From Erwinia typographi (GTDB lineage: Bacteria; Pseudomonadota; Gammaproteobacteria; Enterobacterales; Enterobacteriaceae): a stretch of 64,000 nt of DNA. Numbering within the stretch: the stretch's first letter is position 1; the number at the start of each line of letters is the position of its first letter. Both the position numbers and the translations under genes were made by a program. The notes under the pieces were generated by a model. It saw only the letters and a program-made list of their open reading frames with translations. It did not search any database and was not told the DNA's origin. The stretch lies in contig NZ_JRUQ01000044.1 in assembly GCF_000773975.1 (NCBI RefSeq), forward strand, positions 94,696-158,695, written 5' to 3'. Positions 29,629-39,084 of the stretch are shown one piece after another.

Positions 29629-31080
29629 ATGGATAAGACCATTATGCCGCAGACCACGGTTCCCTATATCCAGCTGTTCCAGGCAGAAAAAGGCCAGACC
29701 CGTCGCGACAAGCTCTGCGGCACGCTGCGCCAGCTGATCGCCAGCGGCACGCTGAAAAAAGGCGAGCGTTTACCCTCTTCTCGCCTACTGGCCAGCGATC
29801 TTTCGCTGTCGCGAGTGACGGTGGAAGCGGCCTACGCGCAGCTTGAAAGCGAGGGCTATCTCTACCGCAAAACGGGGAAAGGGACTTTTGTGGCGGTCGC
29901 ACTCACCGAACGTCGTCCCGAAAAAAAAGCGCCTGAGCCTGCCAGCGTAAAGCTCTCCTCCCGTGGTAAGACCATTGTGGCGACGGGCGGCTGCCATGAC
30001 CCGCTGTTTCCGCACGCCTTTGCCGCAGGATCGCCGGATTTGCGCGCCTTTCCTCATGCCGTCTGGCGCAGGTTAACCAACCAGCGGCTTCGCCACGCGC
30101 CGGAAGAGTGGATGCGCTATGGTCCTCCGCAGGGCGTTACCCTTTTACAGGAGGCCGTTGCCCGCTATCTTGGGCAGTCGCGCGGCGTCCGTTGCGAACC
30201 TGAACAGGTGATGGTGCTCACCAGCTCACAGCAAGCTTTGCAGATGCTCGCGCTACTGTTATGCGATCCGGGTGATGAGGTCTGGCTGGAGGAGCCGGGC
30301 TACAGCGGCGCCCGCAATGCGTTTATCAGCGCCGGAGCCCGTATCGGCACCATGCCGCTGGATGAAGAAGGCGCCACGATACCCGATATCCCCGCCCCGG
30401 CCAGGCTGGTCTACCTTACCCCTTCTCATCAGTATCCCACCGGCGTCACCATGAGTTTACAGCGCCGTCTGCAGTGGCTGGCGTTCGCCCGCCGCCAGGG
30501 ATGCTGGCTGCTGGAGGATGATTATGACAGCGAATTTTATTACGACGATCAGCCTATGCCTGCGCTTCAGGGGCTCGATGACGCCGGTCGGGTGCTGTAC
30601 ATGGGGACTTTTTCCAAGGTGCTGTTCCCTTCGCTACGGCTGGCTTATCTCGTGGTGCCGCCGTCCTTAGTCGATCCGCTGTGTAAACTGCGCAGCGTCA
30701 TGGATGGCCACAGCGCCCAGCTGATGCAGGCCGTGACCGCTGATTTTATCAACCACGGGCATTTTCAGGCGCATCTGCGGCTGATGCGTAAGCTCTACGC
30801 CAGCCGTCGTGACCTGCTGCTGGAACAGCTGGCGAACAAGCTGGGCGACCGGCTTCAGCCGCTGAGCCACAGCAGCGGACTTCAGCTGACGGTAGCGCTG
30901 CCGCAGGGCGACGAACGGCGCCTGACGCAGGAGGCGCAGCAGCAGGGAGTGATCCTGCCCAGGCTGTCGCCGTTGTACAGCGGACAGCCCCGCCAGCAAG
31001 GATGGATACTGGGATTCTCAGCCCTGCAAAGGGCAGAGATTATTCAGGCCGTTGAGAAGCTGGCGCGGCTGCGCTACTGA
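29629..31080 (+). CDS. MocR-family transcription regulator (second copy)
   Basis: 483 residues. N-terminal GntR winged helix ([35 protein letters not shown]) followed by an aminotransferase-fold domain with the PLP lysine in [14 protein letters not shown]. Only distantly like the first MocR protein in the window. Target inferred to be the divergent rhodanese gene; effector unknown. An alternative ATG at 29644 is possible since ribosome-site spacing is poor for both. Its 3' end overlaps yfcJ tail-to-tail by seven bases. Confidence 0.88.
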   Translation: MDKTIMPQTTVPYIQLFQAEKGQTRRDKLCGTLRQLIASGTLKKGERLPSSRLLASDLSLSRVTVEAAYAQLESEGYLYRKTGKGTFVAVALTERRPEKKAPEPASVKLSSRGKTIVATGGCHDPLFPHAFAAGSPDLRAFPHAVWRRLTNQRLRHAPEEWMRYGPPQGVTLLQEAVARYLGQSRGVRCEPEQVMVLTSSQQALQMLALLLCDPGDEVWLEEPGYSGARNAFISAGARIGTMPLDEEGATIPDIPAPARLVYLTPSHQYPTGVTMSLQRRLQWLAFARRQGCWLLEDDYDSEFYYDDQPMPALQGLDDAGRVLYMGTFSKVLFPSLRLAYLVVPPSLVDPLCKLRSVMDGHSAQLMQAVTADFINHGHFQAHLRLMRKLYASRRDLLLEQLANKLGDRLQPLSHSSGLQLTVALPQGDERRLTQEAQQQGVILPRLSPLYSGQPRQQGWILGFSALQRAEIIQAVEKLARLRY

Positions 31081-32249
31081 CTGCGGGCAAAGTTTAGGGT
31101 GACCATAATGCCCAGTACTGCACAGGCGGCGCCGGCCAGGTAAACCGATCCGTAACCCATTGAGGTGGCGAGGATGCCGGTGAGCGGCCCGCTTGCGCCG
31201 TAGGCGATATCCTGAAACGCCGAGAAGCCGCCCAGCGCCGTGCCGCGCACCTGCGGGGCGACGCGCTTTACCACCTCCACGCCCAGCGACGGGAAGATCA
31301 GGGAGCAGCCGCAGCCGGTCAGCGCAGCGCCTGCCAGCGCCATCCAACCCGAGCCAGCAAACCCAAGCACCAGCAGACCGATAGCCTCAACCGTCAGCGA
31401 AACCAGCGCCACTTTGATACCGCCAAGCCGATCGGGCATCCAGCCAAACAGGATGCGCATCAGCACAAACGACAGCCCAAAAGCGGTCAGCGCAAAGCCC
31501 GCGTTGCCCCACTGCTGTCTGGCGAAATAGAGCGAGGTAAAGGTGCCGATCACCGCAAAGCCTACGCCCTGCAAGGCCAGCCCGCAGCCCGGAGAAAAAA
31601 CCTGCCCGACCACGGCCCACAGCGAAGGACGCTCGCCGTCATGCGTCGGCACCGGTTTGACCCAGAAATTAAACAGCAGCGCGATAGCGGGCAGGATCAT
31701 GGTGGCAATCCCCATCGCCATAAAGCCCCAGCGATCGTGCAGCAGCAGGCCGAGCGGCGCGCCCGCAGCCAGCGCGCCATAAATAGCCATGCCGTTCCAC
31801 GACATGACCTGACCTGAGCGCTTAGGCCCGACCAGCCCCATGCCCCAGGTCAGATTGCCGGTGAGCAGCTGGCTTTCACCGAATCCCAGCAGCAGACGCC
31901 CTACCACCAGCAGCGCGAACTTGCCCATCACCGGCAGCGGCAGCACCGCCGCCAGCACATAGGCCAGCCCCACCAGCGTACAGGCCAGCATCCCCTGCAA
32001 CACCGAACGCTTCGCCCCGCGCTGGTCGGCCAGCCTCCCGGCGTAGCCTCGGGTCAGCAGCGTGGCAAAAAACTGGATGCCTACGGCAATTCCTACCATC
32101 ACGTTGTTGAGGCCCAGTTCCTGGTGAACAAACAGGGGTATCACCGGCAGCGCCAGCCCTGCGGTCAGGTAGGTTAAAAAAACGGCAAATGAGATGCTCG
32201 CCAGCGAGGCGCCAGAGCTGGCTGAGCGAGGGGTGTGGGCTGTCGACAT
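31074..32249 (-). CDS. yfcJ: MFS transporter YfcJ
   Basis: 391 residues, about twelve TM helices. Closely similar to E. coli YfcJ, an arabinose-efflux-type MFS protein ([60 protein letters not shown]). Substrate unproven. In K-12 it lies between flk and fabB; here the MocR/rhodanese pair and the sugar operon flank it. Confidence 0.92.
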   Translation of the reverse strand: MSTAHTPRSASSGASLASISFAVFLTYLTAGLALPVIPLFVHQELGLNNVMVGIAVGIQFFATLLTRGYAGRLADQRGAKRSVLQGMLACTLVGLAYVLAAVLPLPVMGKFALLVVGRLLLGFGESQLLTGNLTWGMGLVGPKRSGQVMSWNGMAIYGALAAGAPLGLLLHDRWGFMAMGIATMILPAIALLFNFWVKPVPTHDGERPSLWAVVGQVFSPGCGLALQGVGFAVIGTFTSLYFARQQWGNAGFALTAFGLSFVLMRILFGWMPDRLGGIKVALVSLTVEAIGLLVLGFAGSGWMALAGAALTGCGCSLIFPSLGVEVVKRVAPQVRGTALGGFSAFQDIAYGASGPLTGILATSMGYGSVYLAGAACAVLGIMVTLNFARSQ

Positions 32250-32884
32250 GAGTCACGTTTCTCCTTGATTGTGCGTAAGGTACGCCAGACAGAGCGCACC
32301 CCGTGACGCCATTGTCGGGCAGCGGTGAGAGCGCGTTGGTTGACGTTAAACGCTTACGCAACATCGTGACGACGTTGAGGGACAAATTAGTGAGAAAGTT
32401 TGGAGCAAAGTCAGGCTAGCGTCAATCGCCGCAAACGCCTCTCTGTAACTAACTTACGTAATGATTTACCGCCATATGAGCCGAGCCAGCGCGGGAAGAC
32501 AACGCAAAAATACGACATTTCTCACAACCCTGAGAATAAACTTCGCCGTCTGTTGGAATATCTCGGGAAGATGAGCCATGCAAGCCGGACGGAAAGATAA
32601 ATTGTTAATTATTACCGTCAAAAACCCATTGAAATTAACAAAAAATAAACATGAATTTGTCGTATTTTACCCACAAAATAAATTTATTTAACAAAATTGT
32701 AACCACAAAAATGATTAAATTTAACGAAAAACGTCGGCGATCACACTTTACGTCGTTGCCTGCCGGTTAGTGCAAAAACGCTTGCTATCTTGCTCCAGTG
32801 GTTAACGCCACATCTGATGACTATAAGCCTGCGCCAGGCGGGCAACATAAGCGGATACTCCGTCCTCTACATAAAGGGTTTGCT
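32250..32884. other. 635-base divergent control region, no convincing gene
   Basis: Separates yfcJ (-) from the sugar ABC operon (+). The right part (about 32600-32730) is strongly AT-rich. A 66-codon open frame at 32400-32600 starts with TTG, lacks a ribosome site and looks random. A TATCTT with an extended TG (32783-32791) is a possible -10 for the sugar operon; TCACA at 32741 could be half of a CRP site. No regulator gene is encoded here. Confidence 0.55.
32359..32377. promoter_or_regulatory. 19-bp palindrome, candidate repressor operator
   Basis: CAACATCGTGACGACGTTG is symmetrical about its central G, with eight of nine arm positions paired. Such size and symmetry fit a LacI- or GntR-type operator. 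It is 110 bases upstream of yfcJ and about 500 bases before the sugar binding-protein gene; which one it serves is unclear. Confidence 0.4.
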
Positions 32885-33871
32885 ATGAAATTCAACGTCG
32901 CATTACTCAATGCATGTGTGGTTTCTGCCTGCATGCTGTTTACAACACCTTCTTTTTCCGCAGAAAAACATGATATCGCCGTGGTTGCGAAAGTGACCGG
33001 CATTCCGTGGTTTACCCGCATGGAAGTGGGCGTGAAAGAAGCCGCCACTAAGCTTGATGTTAACGCCTATCAGGTTGGCGGATCGACGCCCGATCCGGCC
33101 CAGCAGGTTAAGGTCATTGAAGACCTGATCGCCAAAAAAGTCGATGCGATCATCGTGGTGCCAAACGATGCAAAAGTGCTGGAGCCGGTGCTGAAAAAAG
33201 CCCGCGATCAGGGCATCGTGGTACTGAGCCATGAATCACCCGACCAGCAAATTGCCCAGTGGGATGTGGAAACCATCGACAGCCAGAAATACGCTGAGAA
33301 AAATATGGACGAGCTGGCCAGCGCCATGGGCGGCAAAGGCGGCTATGCCATCTACGTCGGCTCGCTGACCGTGCCGCTGCATAACGCCTGGGCCGACGCG
33401 GCCATTAAATATCAGAAGCAAAAATACCCGGAGATGCATGAAGTCACCTCCCGCCTGCCGGTGGCGGAGAGCATTGATAAATCCTACGCCACCACGCTCG
33501 ATCTGATGCGGACCTATCCCGATCTGAAAGGGATTATCGGCTTTGGCTCACTGGGGCCAATCGGCGCCGGTCAGGCCGTGAAGAGTAAACGCGCGAAAAA
33601 TAAAATTGCCGTGGTCGGCATCGCCATGCCTGCCCAGGCGGCCCCTTATCTCGCCTCTGGCGACATCAAAAAGGCGCTGCTGTGGGACCCGAAAGATGCC
33701 GGTTTTGCGCTGGTAAGCCTTGCCGATCAAATTCTGGATGGCAAACAGGTTGACGGCAATCTCAGCATTGACGGCTTAGGTAAAGCCGACGTCGATATGA
33801 AAACCCATGTGATCCGCTTTAACCGCATTCTTGAAGTCACCAAAGATAACGCCAAAACGCTGGGATTCTGA
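32885..33871 (+). CDS. periplasmic sugar-binding protein, LsrB/RhaS-like type I fold
   Basis: 328 residues with a signal peptide ending TTPSFSA before EKHDIAVV. Type I periplasmic binding protein of the ribose/AI-2/rhamnose cluster (ITGIPWFTRM-like VTGIPWFTRMEVGVKEAA; PDPAQQVKVIEDLIAKKVDAI; KAL-LWDP block KKALLWDPKDAGFALV). I take the ATG at 32885 because it gives a proper signal peptide and has AAAGGG before it. Generic annotation as an autoinducer-2 receptor would be an over-call: the downstream kinase points to a pentulose. Confidence 0.88.
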   Translation: MKFNVALLNACVVSACMLFTTPSFSAEKHDIAVVAKVTGIPWFTRMEVGVKEAATKLDVNAYQVGGSTPDPAQQVKVIEDLIAKKVDAIIVVPNDAKVLEPVLKKARDQGIVVLSHESPDQQIAQWDVETIDSQKYAEKNMDELASAMGGKGGYAIYVGSLTVPLHNAWADAAIKYQKQKYPEMHEVTSRLPVAESIDKSYATTLDLMRTYPDLKGIIGFGSLGPIGAGQAVKSKRAKNKIAVVGIAMPAQAAPYLASGDIKKALLWDPKDAGFALVSLADQILDGKQVDGNLSIDGLGKADVDMKTHVIRFNRILEVTKDNAKTLGF

Positions 33872-33878
33872 TAGCTGA

Positions 33879-33902
33879 AGCCTGCCGGATAACCGGCAGG
33901 CT
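33879..33902 (+). repeat. stem-loop between sugar-binding protein and ATPase genes
   Basis: Perfect 10-bp stem AGCCTGCCGG / CCGGCAGGCT with an ATAA loop, seven bases after the binding-protein stop, no T-tract. Same placement as in the other two ABC operons of the window. Probably stabilises the binding-protein mRNA. Confidence 0.7.
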
Positions 33903-33940
33903 CACCGCCTGCGGTTTCGTTGCTGAGATGAGTATATTCT

Positions 33941-35434
33941 ATGTCGCAAGCCTTTCTCTCTCTTGAAAAAATCAGCAAATCCTTTCCTGGCGTCCGCGCG
34001 CTGGATAACGTCAGTCTGACCCTGAATAAAGGGGAAGTTCACTGTCTGGCCGGCCAAAATGGCTGTGGGAAAAGCACGCTGATTAAAGTCATTTCCGGCG
34101 TCTATCAGCCCGATAAGGGGGCGCACATCGGCGTCGATGGCAAGCTGTTTAACCATCTGACGCCAGCGCTCTCCGCTTTTTATGGGGTGCAGGTGATCTA
34201 TCAGGATCTGTCGCTGTTCCCTAATCTGACCGTGGCGGAGAATATTGCCGTCCACCGCTACCTGCCGGGCGGCGGCTTCTGGGTAAAACGCGCGGCGATG
34301 CGCAAACTGGCGGTCGACACGCTGCGACGGGTCGGCGTCACGCTCGATCCTGACCGTAAAGTCGAGAAGCTTTCCATCGCTGACCGTCAGCTGGTAGCTA
34401 TCTGTCGCGCGCTGGCCGCCGAAGCCAGTCTGGTGATCATGGATGAGCCCACCGCCTCGCTAACTCGTCATGAGGTCAACGGCCTTCTGCGGGTGGTCAG
34501 CGAGCTGAAAGCCGCCGGAATCTGCGTGGTCTTCGTCAGCCACAAGCTGGATGAGGTGATGGAAGTGGCGGATCGCATCAGCGTAATGCGCGACGGCAAG
34601 CTGGTGGGCACATACCCCGCCAGCGAGCTGAACAGTGATGAGCTGGCGTTCCTGATGACCGGGCAGCGCTTTGCCTTCAGCCATCTGCCGGAGCGCGCTG
34701 ATAAAAGCGAAACGCCCCTGCTGGAGGTGCGCAATCTGTCGCGCAAAGGCGAATATAAGTCGATCAATCTTAGCCTGCGGCGCGGAGAGATCACCTCGAT
34801 TGTCGGCCTGCTGGGGGCCGGACGCACCGAGCTGTGCCTGTCGCTGTTTGGCATGACCCAGCCAGACAGCGGGGAGATCGACGTCGAGGGCAAGCCGGTG
34901 CGGCTGCACAGCAACCGTGACGCCATCCGTCATGGTATTGCCTATGTCTCAGAAGACCGACAGACCCAGGGGCTGGTGATGCAACAGTCGATTTTCGACA
35001 ACATGTTGGTCTCGGTGTTTAACCGTTTGCACAACCGCGCCGGACTGCTGGATAACGGCAAAGCCCGTCGCCAGGTAGCCACCTTAATTAGCGAGCTGAA
35101 TATCAAAGTCTCCGACAGCGCTCTGCCGGTGCAAACGCTCTCCGGGGGTAACGCACAGCGCGTAGCCATTGCAAAATGGGTCGCCACCGAGCCGAAAGTC
35201 CTGATCCTTGATTCTCCAACGGTGGGCGTCGATATCGCCAATAAAGAAGGTATCTACCGGATCGCCCGCGATCTGGCGGAATCCGGCATGGCGGTGCTGA
35301 TGATTTGCGATGAGATCCCAGAAGCGTATTACAACAGCCATCGCGTGCTGGTGATGCGCAAAGGTGAACTGGTAGCCAGCTTTGCACCGCACCAGTGCCA
35401 GCAAGAAGAGATTGCCGGGGTGGTGAATGAATAA
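33941..35434 (+). CDS. sugar ABC transporter ATPase with two nucleotide-binding domains (RbsA-like)
   Basis: 497 residues, two fused ATPase domains. Domain 1: Walker A GQNGCGKST (38-46), degenerate signature LSIADRQ (about 144-150), Walker B IMDEP (166-170). Domain 2: Walker A-like GLLGAGRTE (289-297), signature LSGGN (400-404), but Walker B reads LILDSP (422-426) with Ser425 in place of the catalytic Glu. Domain 2 can thus probably bind but not hydrolyse ATP efficiently. Overlaps the next permease by eight bases. Confidence 0.92.
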   Translation: MSQAFLSLEKISKSFPGVRALDNVSLTLNKGEVHCLAGQNGCGKSTLIKVISGVYQPDKGAHIGVDGKLFNHLTPALSAFYGVQVIYQDLSLFPNLTVAENIAVHRYLPGGGFWVKRAAMRKLAVDTLRRVGVTLDPDRKVEKLSIADRQLVAICRALAAEASLVIMDEPTASLTRHEVNGLLRVVSELKAAGICVVFVSHKLDEVMEVADRISVMRDGKLVGTYPASELNSDELAFLMTGQRFAFSHLPERADKSETPLLEVRNLSRKGEYKSINLSLRRGEITSIVGLLGAGRTELCLSLFGMTQPDSGEIDVEGKPVRLHSNRDAIRHGIAYVSEDRQTQGLVMQQSIFDNMLVSVFNRLHNRAGLLDNGKARRQVATLISELNIKVSDSALPVQTLSGGNAQRVAIAKWVATEPKVLILDSPTVGVDIANKEGIYRIARDLAESGMAVLMICDEIPEAYYNSHRVLVMRKGELVASFAPHQCQQEEIAGVVNE

Positions 35435-36413
35435 CAAATTGCGTCAACTGATCGGCCATCACGAATTCTGGTTGGGAATGCTGATCCTGCTGCTGTGCGT
35501 CGGGCTGAGCCTGCGCACCAACGAATTCTTAACGCTCGGCAACCTGACGGACGTTGCCACCAGCTATGCCATTTTAGGCATTCTGGCCTGCGGTCTGTTT
35601 GTGGTGCTGATTGCCGGGGGCATTGATATTTCGTTCCCGGCGATGACGGCGATTGCCCAATACGTGATGGCCAGCACCCTGCTGGCCCACGGCGGCAACT
35701 TCCTGATGATCTTCGCCATCGCCATGGGCTGCGGCCTGCTGCTGGGGTTAATTAACGGCGCGCTGGTTTATTACCTGCGCGTCCCGGCGATTATCATTAC
35801 CATCGCCACCCTCAACCTGTTCTATGGCCTGCTGGTGTGGTTCACCAACGGCACCTGGCTGTATGGCTTCCCCGACTGGTTTATGAACGGCATCAACTGG
35901 TTCTCCTTTACCGCGGCCGACGGCTATGAATATGGCCTGACGCTGCCGTTGCTCTGCCTGCTGGCGGTATTTGTGCTGACCGGCGTTCTGATGCGCTATA
36001 CCCGGCTGGGACGGCAGATTTATGCCGCGGGCGGCAACCGTGAATCCGCCTCGCGGCTGGGGATGAATCTGCTCAGGCTGCATTTTTATGTCTATGGCTA
36101 TATGGGGCTGCTGGCCGGGGTAGCGGCGGTGGTGCAGGCGCAAACCACTCAATCGGTGGCGCCTAACTCGCTGGTCGGCTATGAGCTGACCGTACTGGCC
36201 GCCGTGGTGCTCGGCGGCACCAGCATGACCGGCGGGCGCGGCTCGCTGGTGGGGACGCTGCTCGGCGTACTGCTGCTGGCCTTCCTGCAAAATGGCCTGA
36301 CGCTGCTGGCCGTCTCCTCCTACTGGCATATGGTGTTCAGCGGTCTGATTATACTGATTAGCGTCAGCGCCACCGCGTGGAACGAAAAACGCAAACTGGC
36401 GAAGGGGATTTAA
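35427..36413 (+). CDS. sugar ABC transporter permease (BPD_transp_2) 1
   Basis: 328 residues with about nine to ten TM helices of the RbsC/AraH class (VVLIAGGIDISFPAMTAI; VVLGGTSMTGGRGSLVGT loop that meets the ATPase). Forms a heteromeric channel with the next permease. The N terminus starts within the ATPase 3' end, indicating coupled translation. Confidence 0.92.
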   Translation: MNNKLRQLIGHHEFWLGMLILLLCVGLSLRTNEFLTLGNLTDVATSYAILGILACGLFVVLIAGGIDISFPAMTAIAQYVMASTLLAHGGNFLMIFAIAMGCGLLLGLINGALVYYLRVPAIIITIATLNLFYGLLVWFTNGTWLYGFPDWFMNGINWFSFTAADGYEYGLTLPLLCLLAVFVLTGVLMRYTRLGRQIYAAGGNRESASRLGMNLLRLHFYVYGYMGLLAGVAAVVQAQTTQSVAPNSLVGYELTVLAAVVLGGTSMTGGRGSLVGTLLGVLLLAFLQNGLTLLAVSSYWHMVFSGLIILISVSATAWNEKRKLAKGI

Positions 36414-36414
36414 G

Positions 36415-37368
36415 ATGAGCACACTAATAAAAATCTTACCGGGCGACCGAATTATTCGCCTACAGCTACTGATGATTGTGGTGGTGCTGGCGCTGTTCTC
36501 CTTAACGCTGGGCGGCCGCTTCTTCAGCGCCGGTAATTTTCAGTCGATTTCCACGCAGCTTCCGGTACTGGGCCTGCTGGCGTTCGGCATGGGCCTGACC
36601 ATGCTGACCGGCGGCATCAACCTGTCGATTATCGCCAGCGCCAATGCCTGCTCGCTGCTGATGGCGGCGATTATCGTCGCGCATCCCGGCCAGCCGCTGT
36701 TTCTGCTGCTGGCATTGGTTGCCGGTGCGCTGCTGGCGGTGCTGATCGGCACGCTGAACGGCATTCTTATCGCGGTAATCGGCGTTTCGCCGATTCTTGC
36801 CACGCTCGGCACCATGACGCTGATTGCCGGCTTAAATATTCTGCTGTCGAACGGCGCGGTAATCTCCGGCTTCCCGCCGCTGATTCAGTTTCTGGGTAAT
36901 GGCGATCTGTTTGGCGTTCCCTTTGCCCTGCTGCTGTTTTTACTGGTGGCGTTTGCGCTCTGGCTGCTGCTGGAACAAACCACGCTGGGCCGCAGCATCG
37001 CTCTGCTCGGCTCCAACGAGCAGGCCACGCGCTTCAGCGGCATTAATACCGCCAAAGTACAGATCGCCGTTTATATTTTCTCCGCCCTGCTGAGCTGGGG
37101 CGCAGCCCTGCTGATGATGTCGATGTTTAACTCCGCCAAGGCCGGTTACGGCGAGTCCTGGCTGCTGGTGACCATTCTGGCGTCGGTGCTGGGCGGGGTA
37201 AATCCTGATGGCGGCTTTGGTCGGGTGCTCGGCATGGTGCTGGCGCTGATCGTCTTACAGATGATTGAGAGCGGGCTCAATCTACTGGGCGTGAGCAGCT
37301 ATCTCACCATGGCGCTGTGGGGCGGCGTGCTTATCCTGTTTATTGCGTTACAGAATCGCAGAACCTGA
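36415..37368 (+). CDS. sugar ABC transporter permease (BPD_transp_2) 2
   Basis: 317 residues, again RbsC class (TMLTGGINLSIIASANACSL; ASVLGGVNPDGGFGRVLG). It is separated from the first permease by a single base, and AAGGGGAT upstream serves as ribosome site. Two different permeases rather than a homodimer resembles LsrC/LsrD and YtfT/YjfF systems. Confidence 0.92.
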   Translation: MSTLIKILPGDRIIRLQLLMIVVVLALFSLTLGGRFFSAGNFQSISTQLPVLGLLAFGMGLTMLTGGINLSIIASANACSLLMAAIIVAHPGQPLFLLLALVAGALLAVLIGTLNGILIAVIGVSPILATLGTMTLIAGLNILLSNGAVISGFPPLIQFLGNGDLFGVPFALLLFLLVAFALWLLLEQTTLGRSIALLGSNEQATRFSGINTAKVQIAVYIFSALLSWGAALLMMSMFNSAKAGYGESWLLVTILASVLGGVNPDGGFGRVLGMVLALIVLQMIESGLNLLGVSSYLTMALWGGVLILFIALQNRRT

Positions 37369-37383
37369 CGGTCGAGGCTAATA

Positions 37384-39018
37384 ATGACAAGTTACTATCT
37401 GGGTGTGGATGTAGGAACCGGCAGCGCACGGGCAGGGATTTTCGATCTCAAAGGCCGGATGATGGGGCAGGCCAGTCGCGAGATTGCCCTGTTCCGTCCG
37501 CAGGCTGACTTTGTGGAACAATCGTCTGACGATATCTGGCAGGCCGTTTGTCAGGCGGTGCGGGATGCCGTCAATCAGAGCAATATCAATCCGGTGCAGA
37601 TCAAAGGGATTGGCTTTGACGCCACCTGTTCACTGGTGGTGCTGGATAAAGAGGGTAAGCCGCTGACGGTCAGCCCGTCTGGTCGCAGCGAGCAAAATAT
37701 TATTGTCTGGATGGATCACCGCGCAATTTTGCAGGCGGAACGCATCAATGCCACCCAGCATCGGGTGCTCGATTATGTTGGCGGAGTGATCTCCCCTGAA
37801 ATGCAAACGCCAAAGCTGCTGTGGCTGAAGCAGCATATGCCGAACAGCTGGCAGAATATCGGCCACCTGTTCGATCTGCCTGACTTCCTGACCTGGCGGG
37901 CGACCCAGGACGAGACCCGATCGCTCTGTTCTCTGGTATGTAAATGGACCTATATGGGCCATGAAAACCGCTGGGACGAGAGCTATTTCCGTCAGATTGG
38001 CCTTGACGATCTGCTGGAGCATGATGCGGCCAAAATCGGCCGCGATGTTAAAACGATGGGCGAACCGCTCGGCTATGGATTAACTCAGCGTGCGGCCAGC
38101 GAGCTGGGATTACTGCCCGGCACGGCGGTCAGCGTATCGATTATCGATGCCCACGCGGGGAGCCTGGGGACGCTGGGCGCAGCGGGAGCCTCCGGGGAGC
38201 ATGCCGATTTCGACCGCCGTATTGCCCTGATCGGCGGCACCTCTACCGGCCATATGGCTATCTCAAAAGAGCCACGCTTTATTAAAGGCGTCTGGGGACC
38301 GTATTTCTCGGCGATCCTGCCCGATCTGTGGCTGAATGAGGGCGGGCAGTCTGCCACCGGCGCGCTAATCGATCATATGATCCAGTCCCATCCCTGCTAT
38401 GCCACGCTGCGTGAACAGGGAAAATCCCTGGGCAAAACCATTTATGAAATGCTGAACGATCTGCTGCGAAAAATGGCGGGAGAGCCGGAAAAAATTGCTT
38501 TTCTGACCCGCGATATCCATATGCTCCCCTACTTTCACGGCAACCGCTCGCCGCGAGCCAACCCGCATCTGACCGGCATACTGACCGGACTGAAGCTTTC
38601 ACGCACGCCGGAAGATATGGCGCTGCACTATCTGGCCACCATCCAGGCGATTGCCCTCGGCGCACGGCATATTATTGAAACCATGAACCAGACCGGTTAC
38701 AGCATTGACACCATTATGGCCAGCGGCGGCGGCACCAAAAATCCGGTTTTTGTTCAGGAACATGCTAACGCGACCGGCTGCGCGATGTTGCTGCCGGAGG
38801 AGAGCGAAGCTATGCTGCTGGGCAGCGCGATGATGGGCACCGTTGCCGCCGGCGTGTATGACTCGCTGCCTGAGGCAATGAACGCCATGAGCCGGATTGG
38901 GAAAACCGTCACGCCGCAAACCAATGAGATTAAACAGTATTACGATCGCAAGTATCGGGTGTTTCGTGAACTGTACCATGACCATATGAAGTACCATCAG
39001 ATGATGCAGGAGGCCTGA
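37384..39018 (+). CDS. FGGY-family pentulose kinase, D-ribulokinase type
   Basis: 544 residues. N-terminal phosphate-binding GVDVGTGSARAGIFDLKG, catalytic-region DAHAGSLGTLGAAG, and C-terminal ATP-site MASGGGTKNPVF. TCSLV at residues 81-85 is the motif described for human FGGY and yeast YDR109C, which phosphorylate D-ribulose; AraB and LsrK do not carry it. Length fits that family. The reaction is inferred as D-ribulose plus ATP to D-ribulose 5-phosphate, entering the pentose phosphate pathway. GAGG precedes the ATG and the gene follows the importer by 15 bases. Confidence 0.88.
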   Translation: MTSYYLGVDVGTGSARAGIFDLKGRMMGQASREIALFRPQADFVEQSSDDIWQAVCQAVRDAVNQSNINPVQIKGIGFDATCSLVVLDKEGKPLTVSPSGRSEQNIIVWMDHRAILQAERINATQHRVLDYVGGVISPEMQTPKLLWLKQHMPNSWQNIGHLFDLPDFLTWRATQDETRSLCSLVCKWTYMGHENRWDESYFRQIGLDDLLEHDAAKIGRDVKTMGEPLGYGLTQRAASELGLLPGTAVSVSIIDAHAGSLGTLGAAGASGEHADFDRRIALIGGTSTGHMAISKEPRFIKGVWGPYFSAILPDLWLNEGGQSATGALIDHMIQSHPCYATLREQGKSLGKTIYEMLNDLLRKMAGEPEKIAFLTRDIHMLPYFHGNRSPRANPHLTGILTGLKLSRTPEDMALHYLATIQAIALGARHIIETMNQTGYSIDTIMASGGGTKNPVFVQEHANATGCAMLLPEESEAMLLGSAMMGTVAAGVYDSLPEAMNAMSRIGKTVTPQTNEIKQYYDRKYRVFRELYHDHMKYHQMMQEA

Positions 39019-39084
39019 TGCCGGGTGAAGAAGCTGGCGGCAGGCAACCGCTGGCTCCCTCACCCAGACGCAGAGAAATACACA

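Noticed and set aside
32400..32600. 66-codon open frame in the yfcJ-sugar operon gap
   Set aside because: TTG start without ribosome site, random-looking composition, in a likely control region.
32730..32745. CRP site before the sugar operon
   Set aside because: Only the right half (TCACA) fits; the left half at the proper distance does not, so it is mentioned but not called.
32885..39018. Autoinducer-2 (Lsr) uptake system
   Set aside because: Binding protein is LsrB-like only at fold level, the kinase has the D-ribulokinase TCSLV motif, and no lsrR, lsrF or lsrG is present.
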